Positions 45,536-53,776 of a stretch of DNA of 64,000 bases are shown one piece after another. The notes beneath the pieces are model-generated. The model was not told the DNA's origin and did not search any database. It was given only the letters and a program-made list of their open reading frames with translations. A program made the translations under genes and the position numbers. Where the stretch lies: NCBI RefSeq assembly GCF_014207185.1, contig NZ_JACHCP010000001.1, positions 351,512 through 415,511 on the forward strand, given 5' to 3'. The first letter of the stretch is position 1. Each line of letters begins with the position of its first letter. The stretch is from Rhodanobacter sp. A1T4 (GTDB lineage: Bacteria; Pseudomonadota; Gammaproteobacteria; Xanthomonadales; Rhodanobacteraceae).

Positions 45536-46225
45536 ATGAAGAACCTGATGCAGTTTCTGGCGAGAAACAGGGGCCTGTTCGTTTTCGTGATTGGCATGGT
45601 GATATTCCGCAGCGCGGCAGCGGACTGGAATGTAGTTCCGACCGGCTCGATGCAGCCGACAATCCGCATTGGCGATCGCATCCTGGTAGACAAGGCGGCC
45701 TATGACATCCGACTGCCGCTGACTCACGTTTCATTGGTGCATCTTGCTGACCCCATGCGAGGTGACATCGTGGTGCTGGACTCGCATGCGGCGGACGAGA
45801 AGCTGGTGAAGCGCGTGATCGGTGTGCCCGGCGACGTAGTGGCAATGCGGAATAACCAGCTCATCATCAATGGCAAACCGGCGATTTACGCTGCAGGGTC
45901 GGCGACCGGTATTCGCGATGACGCCAATGATCCGGCGCGCTATGCGCTCGAGAGTGTCGACAACGTCAGCCATGCGATCCGCCTTTCGATTTACCGGCCG
46001 TCGCCGATCACCAGTTTCGGACCAGTGAGGGTGCCGCAGGGGCAATACCTGTTGCTTGGCGATAACCGCGACAACAGCGAGGATTCGCGTTACCTGGGAT
46101 TCTTTTCGCGTGCGGAGATCGTTGGTCGCTCGCGCTACGTGGTCGCATCGCTTGATCCGGGTCGCTATGACTTGCCGCGCTGGAATCGCTTTGGGGCGTC
46201 GCTCGACGGTAATTCGCTGAAGTAA
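45536..46225 (+). CDS. lepB: Signal peptidase I
   Basis: 229 residues. One N-terminal membrane segment (residues ~12-28) precedes the catalytic Ser in VVPTGSMQPTIRIGDRILV (near residue 38). The general base is the Lys in EKLVKRVIGVPGD, and GDNRDNSEDSRYLGFF closes the fold. It removes Sec signal peptides at the outer face of the inner membrane. Shorter than E. coli LepB (324), which has two membrane segments. It is not beside lepA or rnc, so it is probably an extra copy. Confidence 0.93.
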   Translation: MKNLMQFLARNRGLFVFVIGMVIFRSAAADWNVVPTGSMQPTIRIGDRILVDKAAYDIRLPLTHVSLVHLADPMRGDIVVLDSHAADEKLVKRVIGVPGDVVAMRNNQLIINGKPAIYAAGSATGIRDDANDPARYALESVDNVSHAIRLSIYRPSPITSFGPVRVPQGQYLLLGDNRDNSEDSRYLGFFSRAEIVGRSRYVVASLDPGRYDLPRWNRFGASLDGNSLK

Positions 46226-46360
46226 ATCCGACGGCTCGTATTCGTCTATTCAGGTCGCCGGTCCGGCTCCGCGGCTGACAGTAGGATCGCACAACGAGTC
46301 ATTTGCCCCGCGAACAGTCGTCGTTCAATAGTTTGCGTGAATCGCAGCGATAGACAACAG

Positions 46361-46388
46361 TTGACACTTAAATGAGAATCATTATCAT
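46361..46388 (+). promoter_or_regulatory. hemP promoter
   Basis: TTGACA (46361-46366, perfect -35) and TATCAT (46383-46388, five of six -10) are 16 bp apart and lie 34 bp before the hemP start. The Fur box overlaps the spacer and the -10, so Fur binding would block RNA polymerase. Confidence 0.75.
46368..46386. promoter_or_regulatory. Fur box
   Basis: By eye, 15 of 19 positions match the classical Fur consensus GATAATGATAATCATTATC, including the full AATCATTATC right half. It sits over the hemP promoter. Confidence 0.85.
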
Positions 46389-46421
46389 TAAAGGCGTCAC
46401 TGACTTTCTACGGAGCGTGCC

Positions 46422-46655
46422 ATGTCGATTTCCACCCTGTCTCAGTCTCATTCCATTGCGCCTACCATCACGGCGAATGCGCGATCGCTGCAACTGGTGA
46501 GTACGCGGGTAGCAGCGACGCCGGATACATCAGCGATTCCTCGAATCTCCAGCCAGTTGCTTCTGGATGGTGGTCGCGAGCTGGTGATTCAGCATCAAGG
46601 TGGCGAATACCACCTGCGGCTGACCCGCAACGACAAGCTGATCCTCACCAAATAA
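46422..46655 (+). CDS. hemP: Hemin uptake protein HemP
   Basis: 77 residues from ATG 46422 with GGAG upstream. The C-terminal part RISSQLLLDGGRELVIQHQGGEYHLRLTRNDKLILTK is the HemP domain (short variant SxxLL, H-x-G-x-x-Y-x-L-R-x-T). It is an iron-regulated small protein of heme-uptake operons, in some species acting as a regulator of the heme receptor. A Fur box lies just upstream. Confidence 0.95.
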   Translation: MSISTLSQSHSIAPTITANARSLQLVSTRVAATPDTSAIPRISSQLLLDGGRELVIQHQGGEYHLRLTRNDKLILTK

Positions 46656-46784
46656 TTCGTTTCGTAGACGCGCGAGGCCCGTGCTTGCGCGGCTGCATCT
46701 GCACCCCGAGGCCCTTGCCAGACCGCCCGCTGCTTGCGGGTTCCAGCCGGCCATCACCGCATGCCCATTACCGCTGGAGGTACC

Positions 46785-47363
46785 ATGTACGGCTGGCTTG
46801 ATACTTCGCTATGCGCGGCGCGCGCATGGTTTACTGATCCGAGTGAACGCTGCCTGCGCACCACGCCCACGGCACTCGTGCAGTGGTTGCCGTTGCTAGG
46901 CAGCGTGTTGTACGTGCCTTCGCGCATGCATGCTGATTCTTCCGCGCGATTGCCGAATGGCCTGCTCAGCGAAAGTCCGTTGCTGACGCCGCTGCTCCGC
47001 ACGTCTTATCTGCGGGTACTCGGTATGGTCAGTGCGGACGGCCCGCGCGAATGGATCGAATGCCTTGATGTACGTGGCGAGATTCTCGCTGAGCTGCATT
47101 TATTGCCCGATACCGACTATCTGGCTTGGGACAACCTGCCCAGCGAAAGCGTTACGATCGATAGCGTGCCGCGATATGGCAGAGCACGGATGTTCCGCGG
47201 TGCGGCCACGCATCTGATCCGCTTCCGCTGCCAGTCGCTGGCTACCATCACCTGTCTTGGCGAAGCTTTGCCACCGCGCATCTCGTCGCTGGGACGGGTC
47301 ATCGCGCAGGCGATTGCGGGCGCGCAGCCACTGTTACTGCATGGATCACCCATGTTGCCGTAA
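46785..47363 (+). CDS. HemP-linked protein, possibly HmuS/ChuX-like heme handling
   Basis: 192 residues from ATG 46785, with a good GGAGG; ATG 46761 is an alternative. It is 129 bp after hemP on the same strand and lacks its own clear promoter, so it is likely part of the Fur regulon. The stretch REWIECLDVRGEILAELHLLPDTDYLAW loosely resembles part of the HmuS/HemS heme-degrading fold, but only a half-size protein is present. I cannot assign it firmly. No signal peptide was seen. Confidence 0.6.
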   Translation: MYGWLDTSLCAARAWFTDPSERCLRTTPTALVQWLPLLGSVLYVPSRMHADSSARLPNGLLSESPLLTPLLRTSYLRVLGMVSADGPREWIECLDVRGEILAELHLLPDTDYLAWDNLPSESVTIDSVPRYGRARMFRGAATHLIRFRCQSLATITCLGEALPPRISSLGRVIAQAIAGAQPLLLHGSPMLP

Positions 47364-47441
47364 GGGCAATACGTGTGCGTCGGCTGAATCAAACAGCGAC
47401 GCGCGATCCGCGTACAGCGTGACTGTCCGGCACGCTCGCCG

Positions 47442-47459
47442 CAGTGTCCGCGGACACTG
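47442..47459. promoter_or_regulatory. 18-bp perfect palindrome upstream of the ABC export operon
   Basis: CAGTGTCCGCGGACACTG is fully self-complementary, 113 bp before the adaptor start. A related half-site, ACTGTCCGG, lies 20 bp upstream at 47422-47430. Likely operator for a dimeric regulator of the export operon, encoded outside the window. A possible -35 TTGACT is at 47494-47499, without a convincing -10. Confidence 0.55.
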
Positions 47460-47572
47460 ATCACTGCGTCTCCGACGAGCGCAAAGCCTTACTTTGACTC
47501 ATTCTTCGCGTTGGCATGTGGATTGCAATGCCCTGTGTGGGACCGCCCGGTGCGCGGTCAGGGATGCATCAC

Positions 47573-48844
47573 ATGATTCGCGACACTTCCGCGCAAGACC
47601 GTATCGTCGAGGTCAAACCCAACCGCAAGCGCCGGCTGATGCTGATCGGCGGCGGCGTGGTCGTACTGGTTCTGCTGGTATGGCTGGTGCCGGGTATTGG
47701 TCGCCTGTTTTCTGCCTCGTCATCGGTCAGCAGTTCACGGCTGTCGTTCGCCGTGGTCGAACGAGGTCAATTCATCAATGACATCGCCGCCGAGGGCAAG
47801 GTCGTCGCAGCAGTGAGTCCGACGCTATATGCCACCTACGGCGGCGCTGTCACGTTGCAGGTGCATGCCGGTGACACGGTGAAAAAAGATCAGGTGCTGG
47901 CCACCATTGATAGCCCCGAGCTGCGCAACAAGCTGGCGCAGGAGCAGTCCAAGGCCGATGCCATGCAGGTGGACTATCTGCAGTCGCAGGTTGACGCGCG
48001 CACCAAGCGCAGCGATCTGCAGAAAGCCTTCGACAACGCGCAGATTGACGAAAAGAGTGCTGAAACCAATCTGGCCCGCGAACAGAAAGCCTTTGCCGCT
48101 GGTGCCGCCACCGGCGTCGAAGTCGATCAGTCCAAGGACGCACTGGAAAAGGCGCGCATCGTGCTGGTGCATGCCAAGTCCGATCTGGGAATGAACAACG
48201 ACAGCCTGAAGTTCAACATCCAGTCCAAGAAGCTCACTCACGATAACCAGATGCTGGTGGTGCAGGACCTGCAGCGCCAGGTCGACAACCTCAACGTCAA
48301 GTCGCCGGTCGATGGTCAGGTGGGTCAGCTGTTTATTGCCGAGCGCGCCACAGTGGCGAAGGACGCGCAGTTGCTCAGCGTCATCGATCTGTCTGCGCTG
48401 CAGGTGGAGATGCAGGTGCCTGAAAGCTTCGCGCGCGATCTGGGTATCGGCATGGGTGGTGAGATCAGCGGCAACGGCAACGTGTGGAAAGGTCTGGTCA
48501 GTGCGATCTCACCCGAAGTGGTCAATGGCGAAGTTGCTGCGCGGCTGCGTTTCGATGGCCAGACGCCGAAACAGCTGCGCCAGAACCAGCGTCTGTCTGT
48601 GCGCGTGTTACTCGACAAGCGCGACAACGTACTCACGGTGCAGCGCGGCTCGTTCGTCGACGAATCCGGTGGCAGCTATGCCTATGTGGTGCGCGACGGT
48701 ATCGCCACCAAAACGCCGATTCGCGTCGGCACCAGCAGCATCGACAAGGTCGAGATACTCGGCGGTCTGAAAGAAGGCGACCGTATCGTTATCTCCGGCA
48801 CCGACAACTTCAAGAATGCGGCAAAGGTTGCCATCAGTAATTGA
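47573..48844 (+). CDS. Periplasmic adaptor (membrane-fusion protein, MacA/HlyD type)
   Basis: 423 residues from ATG 47573 (MIRDTS), with AGGG upstream; ATG 47564 is the next choice. One N-terminal membrane anchor (residues ~22-43). The lipoyl-like half is in GGAVTLQVHAGDTVKKDQVLATIDSPEL, a long coiled coil covers residues ~125-225 (RNKLAQEQSKADAMQVDYLQ and on), and the second lipoyl half is NLNVKSPVDGQVGQLF. A beta-barrel domain and a membrane-proximal domain follow. It links the permease to the TolC-type channel. First gene of the export operon. Confidence 0.92.
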   Translation: MIRDTSAQDRIVEVKPNRKRRLMLIGGGVVVLVLLVWLVPGIGRLFSASSSVSSSRLSFAVVERGQFINDIAAEGKVVAAVSPTLYATYGGAVTLQVHAGDTVKKDQVLATIDSPELRNKLAQEQSKADAMQVDYLQSQVDARTKRSDLQKAFDNAQIDEKSAETNLAREQKAFAAGAATGVEVDQSKDALEKARIVLVHAKSDLGMNNDSLKFNIQSKKLTHDNQMLVVQDLQRQVDNLNVKSPVDGQVGQLFIAERATVAKDAQLLSVIDLSALQVEMQVPESFARDLGIGMGGEISGNGNVWKGLVSAISPEVVNGEVAARLRFDGQTPKQLRQNQRLSVRVLLDKRDNVLTVQRGSFVDESGGSYAYVVRDGIATKTPIRVGTSSIDKVEILGGLKEGDRIVISGTDNFKNAAKVAISN

Positions 48845-49006
48845 TGAAGGCGTGGAGCAGGGGGCACGGAACATGCGGTGCGGTGAAATTCCCACCCATG
48901 GCACGACCAAGCTCCCACTCCACGAAAAACATAAGCAAGCTCCAATCAAAACGTTCCACGTTCTCCAGTTCACGCTCTACCTAACTACCACCACCGAGGA
49001 AACATC
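48845..49006 (+). other. Long spacer between adaptor and ATPase genes
   Basis: 162 bp without a gene, longer than any other gap in the operon except that before the fifth unit. It contains a GGTGAAATTCCCACC hairpin-like stretch at 48883-48897 and ends with GAGGAAAC before the ATPase start. It could hold an internal promoter or an RNA-processing site. Confidence 0.35.
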
Positions 49007-49732
49007 ATGCTGAAGATGAGCCATCTGTCCAAGGTCTATCGCACCGAAGTGGTCGAGACCTACGCGCTGCGCGATTTCAATATCGACGTGAAAGAGGGCG
49101 AGTTTGTCGCTGTCACCGGGCCATCCGGTTCGGGCAAGACGACCTTTCTGACGATTGCCGGTCTGCTGGAAACCTTCAGCGGTGGTGAGTACCACCTCGA
49201 CGGTATCGAGGTGAGCAACCTCAACGACAACGCACGTTCGAAGATCCGCAACGAAAAGATCGGCTTCATCTTCCAGGCGTTCAACCTGATTCCCGATCTC
49301 AACGTGTTCGACAACATCGAGGTGCCCTTGCGCTACCGCGGCATGAAGGCCGCCGAGCGCAAGCGGCGCATCATGGAATCGCTGGAACGCGTCGGTCTGG
49401 CTTCGCGTGCCAAGCATTACCCGGCCGAACTCTCCGGCGGTCAGCAGCAGCGCGTGGCGATTGCCCGTGCGTTGGCCGGTTCCCCGCGTCTGCTGCTCGC
49501 CGATGAGCCGACCGGCAACCTCGATACGCAGATGGCTCGCAGCGTGCTCGAGTTGCTCGAAGACATCCACCGTGGCGGCGCCACCATCGTGATGGTGACG
49601 CATGATCCTGAGCTGGCTGCGCGCGCGCAGCGCAACGTGCACGTGATCGATGGCCAGGTGGTGGATCTGTCGGAAGACCCGCGCTTTCACGGTGCGGTGG
49701 TCGCGGCACAGGGCGGCGCCCGTTCGGACTGA
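49007..49732 (+). CDS. ABC transporter ATPase (MacB/LolD type)
   Basis: 241 residues from ATG 49007. Walker A GPSGSGKT at 38-45, Q-loop at Q90, signature LSGGQ at 142-146, Walker B LLLADE at 162-167 and the H-loop in VMVTHDPE. It has no membrane part. This is the stand-alone ATPase that partners FtsX-type permeases; it is the only ATPase gene in the operon and probably serves all the permease pairs downstream. Confidence 0.96.
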   Translation: MLKMSHLSKVYRTEVVETYALRDFNIDVKEGEFVAVTGPSGSGKTTFLTIAGLLETFSGGEYHLDGIEVSNLNDNARSKIRNEKIGFIFQAFNLIPDLNVFDNIEVPLRYRGMKAAERKRRIMESLERVGLASRAKHYPAELSGGQQQRVAIARALAGSPRLLLADEPTGNLDTQMARSVLELLEDIHRGGATIVMVTHDPELAARAQRNVHVIDGQVVDLSEDPRFHGAVVAAQGGARSD

Positions 49733-49789
49733 TCTCATCTGCTGTCTCGCGATGGCCGTTTATCCGTCTATAACCTGAGAGATTCATCC

Positions 49790-51133
49790 ATGCGTGTGAA
49801 GTTGCTGCCCGTGCTACTCCTGCTGGCCATCGCTCCCTTGTCGGGTCACGCGGAGGATTTGATGGAGGCCTACCAGCAGGCCATCGCCAATGACCCGGTG
49901 CTGAGTACCGCCGATGCCACACGCCTGGTGGTTGCCGAGGGCGTGCCGCAGGCGCGTTCTGCCTTGCTGCCGCAGCTATCCGCCAGCCTTGGGCTGGAGC
50001 AGATCCACGGCAGCGACGGCTCGACGGTCGACGCCAACGGCAACTCGGTGACTACCAGCAGCATCGGCCACACCCGCGAGCGAGACATCAGTACCCAGTT
50101 GAGTCAGCCGATCATCAACTTCGCCAGCATCGCCACGCTGCGCGCGGCACACGCCACCAGCGATTCGCAGGAGCAGACCTATCGTGCAGCGCTGCAAAAT
50201 CTTTACGTGCGCGTCGCCTCGGCCTACTTCAACGTGCTGGTCGCGGAGGACTCGCTCGACATCAACAAGGCTTACGAGGATGCGTACAAGCAGGAGTATG
50301 AGCAGTCCAGCGAGCGCTTCAAGGATGGCCTTGCCACTGCGGCAGACATGACGCAGTCACAGGCGTACTACCAGTACATCAAGACGCAGCGGATCAGCTC
50401 GCAAGACAATCTGAAAGACGCTCTGCGTGGGCTCGAGCAGATCACCGGCAAGCCTACGGGCACCCTGAAAAAACTACGCGACGATCTGCCCATGCAGCCA
50501 CCTGTGCCAAACGATGCCAAGGCCTGGGTAGATGCGGCGATGGAAACCAACCCGACGATTCTTGCCGGTCACTACGCGGTTACCGCTGATGAGCGGAAGA
50601 TCACCGCTGCACGTGCCGGCCATCTGCCCACCATCAGCGCCACTCTGAACTATGGCAAGTTCGGCAGCTGGTCCAGTGCCGTGCCTGGCAGTTCCGCCAA
50701 TGGGCCTGGCATCACCACGGTGGGCCTGGTGCTCAACGTGCCGATCTTCAGTGGCGGACTTACACAATCCCAGGTGCGTCAGGCGATCTACCAGCGCGAT
50801 GAAGACGAAGGCAATCTCGAAACCTTGCGTCGCCAGGCCGCTCGTGACGCCAACAATTATTTCAACCTCGTCACCGACGGCATCGAGCAGGTCAGCAGCG
50901 CGCGTACATCGCAGGAGGCCGCCACGAAATACGTGGCCTCGATGCGCGCGGGCTATGCCATCGGCACGCAAACGTTAACCAACGTGGTGTTCGCCATCCA
51001 GACACTGGCCGAAGTACAGAGCCAGTACACCGTCGTGCGCCACCAGTTCATCCTCAACAAGCTGTTGCTCAAGCAGGCTGCCGGGACCGTCGACATGCAC
51101 GATCTCGAAGACATCAACCGGTTGCTGCAGTGA
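49790..51133 (+). CDS. TolC-family outer-membrane channel protein
   Basis: 447 residues from ATG 49790. A Sec signal peptide ends near residue 22 (SGHAED). Two TolC repeats follow: LMEAYQQAIANDPVLSTADATRLVVAEGVPQARSALLPQLSASLG and ERKITAARAGHLPTISATLNYG, with the beta-strand segments and long helices of the periplasmic tunnel. It provides the exit duct. Followed by the permease array after 63 bp. Confidence 0.93.
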   Translation: MRVKLLPVLLLLAIAPLSGHAEDLMEAYQQAIANDPVLSTADATRLVVAEGVPQARSALLPQLSASLGLEQIHGSDGSTVDANGNSVTTSSIGHTRERDISTQLSQPIINFASIATLRAAHATSDSQEQTYRAALQNLYVRVASAYFNVLVAEDSLDINKAYEDAYKQEYEQSSERFKDGLATAADMTQSQAYYQYIKTQRISSQDNLKDALRGLEQITGKPTGTLKKLRDDLPMQPPVPNDAKAWVDAAMETNPTILAGHYAVTADERKITAARAGHLPTISATLNYGKFGSWSSAVPGSSANGPGITTVGLVLNVPIFSGGLTQSQVRQAIYQRDEDEGNLETLRRQAARDANNYFNLVTDGIEQVSSARTSQEAATKYVASMRAGYAIGTQTLTNVVFAIQTLAEVQSQYTVVRHQFILNKLLLKQAAGTVDMHDLEDINRLLQ

Positions 51134-51196
51134 ATGCCGGCCGCCGCCAAAACGCCATGCAGTGGAAGCCTGACCAGCTGAGCGGAGGGCAGAACT

Positions 51197-52507
51197 GTGT
51201 TTGCCTACTATTTTGAACTCGGCCTGCGCAGTCTGCGGCGCAATCCGGTGTTAACCGGGTTGATGATCGTAACGATCGCCTTTGGCGTGGCGGCGTCGAT
51301 GACGATGTATTCGGTGTTTCGTGCGGTATCGAACAATCCGATTCCGCAGAAATCTTCGCAGCTGTATGCCGTGCAGATAGACAATTTCGGGCCTCAGAAC
51401 AATCAGAACAGCGAACCGCCTGATGAGCTGGACTATATCGATGCGATGGCACTGCTACGGGCGCACAAGGCTCCGCGACAGACTGCCCTGTACCCGGTGA
51501 AGCTCTCGGTGATATCGGATGACGCAAGTCAGTTTCCGATCAGACCGACGACCTATGCGATCTCCAACAATGCTTTCCCGATGTTCGATATTCCGTTTCT
51601 GTATGGCGGCGGCTGGGGTGCGGAGGACGACGAAAATCGGGCGTCGGTCGTGGTGATCGGCCGGACGCTGAACGATCGGCTATTCCACGGCGCGAATAGC
51701 GTGGGTCGTGAAATCAATCTCAGCGGGCACAACTATCGCATCGCAGGCGTCATGGACAGCTGGGATCCCAAGCCGCTGTTCTTCGATCTGGCGAGTAACG
51801 GCGGGTTTGCCGATGCCATCCAGTTGTTTATTCCGATGAGTCGCGCGGTCGATTTGCAGCTCATTACCGCAGGCGGTACGGACTGCGGTGCCCAGAACTA
51901 CGGAACTGGCTGGGATGCCTTTCTGCGTTCCAGCTGCAGTTGGGTTATTTACTGGGCCGAGTTGCCGAGCAAGGCGGATGCCGATGCCTATCGCCAGTAC
52001 CTGCGTGACTATGCCGCCGCGCAGCAACGGGCAGGCCGGTATGGCTGGGCTCCCAACGTACGCCTGCGCGATGTATCGCAGTGGCTGGACTATGAACATG
52101 CCGTGCCGCCGGAGAGCAAGCTTTCGCTGTACTTGTCGTTGGGCTTTTTGGTGATTTGCCTGGTCAACACGGTCGGGCTGCTGCTGGCCAAGTTCATGCG
52201 CCGCGCCTCAGACATTGGCGTACGCCGGGCGCTGGGTGCATCGCGTCGAACGGTGTATGCGCAGTTTCTGATCGAGGGCGCGACGATTGGTCTAGCCGGC
52301 GGTGTGCTGGGCTTGTTGCTGACAGGTGTAGGCGTCTGGAGCGTCGGTTTGATCTTTGACGCGCAGATTGCACGGTTGGCCACGCTCGATTTTTCACTGG
52401 TCGCGCTGACGCTAGGGGTAGCCGTGCTGGCGACAGTACTAGCCGCGTTTTACCCCACTTGGCGGGCAGCACAGATCGCCCCCGCCTGGCAGCTGAAGTC
52501 CAACTGA
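51197..52507 (+). CDS. ABC permease A1 (FtsX/MacB type)
   Basis: 436 residues from a GTG start (51197) with GGAGGG upstream. One N-terminal membrane segment (residues ~20-40), an extracytoplasmic MacB-like core domain (~50-300), and three C-terminal membrane segments, with the coupling helix in IGVRRALGASRRTVYAQFL. The ectodomain has a Cys pair in TDCGAQNYG and SSCSW. It pairs with B1, whose start lies 10 bp after its stop. Confidence 0.9.
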   Translation: MFAYYFELGLRSLRRNPVLTGLMIVTIAFGVAASMTMYSVFRAVSNNPIPQKSSQLYAVQIDNFGPQNNQNSEPPDELDYIDAMALLRAHKAPRQTALYPVKLSVISDDASQFPIRPTTYAISNNAFPMFDIPFLYGGGWGAEDDENRASVVVIGRTLNDRLFHGANSVGREINLSGHNYRIAGVMDSWDPKPLFFDLASNGGFADAIQLFIPMSRAVDLQLITAGGTDCGAQNYGTGWDAFLRSSCSWVIYWAELPSKADADAYRQYLRDYAAAQQRAGRYGWAPNVRLRDVSQWLDYEHAVPPESKLSLYLSLGFLVICLVNTVGLLLAKFMRRASDIGVRRALGASRRTVYAQFLIEGATIGLAGGVLGLLLTGVGVWSVGLIFDAQIARLATLDFSLVALTLGVAVLATVLAAFYPTWRAAQIAPAWQLKSN

Positions 52508-52517
52508 GGTGATGGTC

Positions 52518-53762
52518 ATGCTGCAGATCAAGCCTGTTCTCGCTGCGCTCAAACGGCACAAGGCAGGTACCGTGCTGATCGGTTTGCAGATCGCGCTGAC
52601 GCTGGCGATTGTCTGCAACGCGCTTTTCCTTATTCAGCAAAAAGTGACGCATCTTTCGCGGACTACCGGGATTGTCGAAAGCGATCTGTTGACGGTCGGT
52701 AGTGAATGGACCAATGCCAGTGGGGTGGAGGTCGGATCTCTGGTTCGCACGGATTTGCAGACTTTGCGCCAACTGCCCGGTGTGGCGGATGTGGGAGTGA
52801 GTTACGGCTATCCGCTTCGCGGTGGTGGTTGGAACGACGGCGTAAGTACCAAACCTGATGCCAAGCAATCTGCAGCCTTGGCCTGGCGGTTCTTTGTGGA
52901 TGACCATGTGCTGTCGGTATTGGGAGCGAAACTGATTGCCGGACGCAACTTTCGTCCGGACGAAATTCGCGTGGTGGACTCGCACAACCTTGTTACGCCA
53001 GCGCAGTTGATCATCACCAAGGCTTTGGCCGACAAGGTTTATCCGAATCAGTCGGCTTTGGGCAAACCGCTGTACATTGCAGCTGCGACTTCTCCCAGCA
53101 CGATCATTGGCATCATTGATCATCTACAAGGAGGTTCGGCGAGCAGTTGGTCCGATGCCATTTCAGACTATGTGGTGCTCGAGCCAAAGCTGCTCACCGA
53201 CAAGTCAAATGCCTATCTGGTTCGGGCGCAGCCCGGCCAACTGAGCGCGATAACCAAGGTCGTGCGAACCGCACTTTTCAAGACCAATCGCATGCGGATC
53301 ATTCCCGATGGCGAAGGTGAGGGTGCCGGTGTGCGCAGCTTCGCCCAGGTGCGTGAGCAGGCCTACAAAAGCGATCGCGGCATGGCGATCATCATGAGCG
53401 TGATCTGCGCGGTACTTCTGATCATCACCGCTGCCGGCATTGTGGGGCTCACCAGTTTTTGGGTTAGCCAGCGACGCAAGCAGATCGGCGTGCGTAGGGC
53501 ATTGGGTGCTACGCGCGGGGACATCCTCAGCTATTTCCTTGCGGAAAACTTTCTTATCAGTCTCGGTGGCGTGCTGGCTGGCATTGTTCTCGCGCTCGGT
53601 ATGAGCCTGTGGCTGGTCATGCATTTCGAGACGCAGCGGCTTTCCCTGCCATACGTGCTGGTTGGTGTGCTGCTGCTTTTGCTGCTCGGCCAGGCTGCCA
53701 CGCTGGCACCGGCACTGCGCGCCTCGCGCGTATCGCCTGTCGAAGCGACACGTTCGACATGA
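52518..53762 (+). CDS. ABC permease B1 (FtsX/MacB type)
   Basis: 414 residues from ATG 52518, chosen by comparison with other B genes (MxQIKPxLAALxxHK) over GTG 52509. Topology as for A: one membrane segment at ~20-40, an ectodomain to ~290, then three membrane segments and IGVRRALGATRGDILSYFL. The ectodomain has no Cys. It ends SPVEATRST. Partner of A1, probably as a heterodimer served by the one ATPase. Confidence 0.9.
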   Translation: MLQIKPVLAALKRHKAGTVLIGLQIALTLAIVCNALFLIQQKVTHLSRTTGIVESDLLTVGSEWTNASGVEVGSLVRTDLQTLRQLPGVADVGVSYGYPLRGGGWNDGVSTKPDAKQSAALAWRFFVDDHVLSVLGAKLIAGRNFRPDEIRVVDSHNLVTPAQLIITKALADKVYPNQSALGKPLYIAAATSPSTIIGIIDHLQGGSASSWSDAISDYVVLEPKLLTDKSNAYLVRAQPGQLSAITKVVRTALFKTNRMRIIPDGEGEGAGVRSFAQVREQAYKSDRGMAIIMSVICAVLLIITAAGIVGLTSFWVSQRRKQIGVRRALGATRGDILSYFLAENFLISLGGVLAGIVLALGMSLWLVMHFETQRLSLPYVLVGVLLLLLLGQAATLAPALRASRVSPVEATRST

Positions 53763-53776
53763 TGGAGGCCTATTAA

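Noticed and set aside
48881..48897. A CGGTGAAATTCCCACCC stretch that looks like the first block of an FMN riboswitch, in the gap between adaptor and ATPase genes.
   Set aside because: Only this one block matches. The AGCCCGCGAGCG, GGTCAGCAGATCC and closing blocks are all missing, and the neighbouring genes are unrelated to flavin. Treated as chance.
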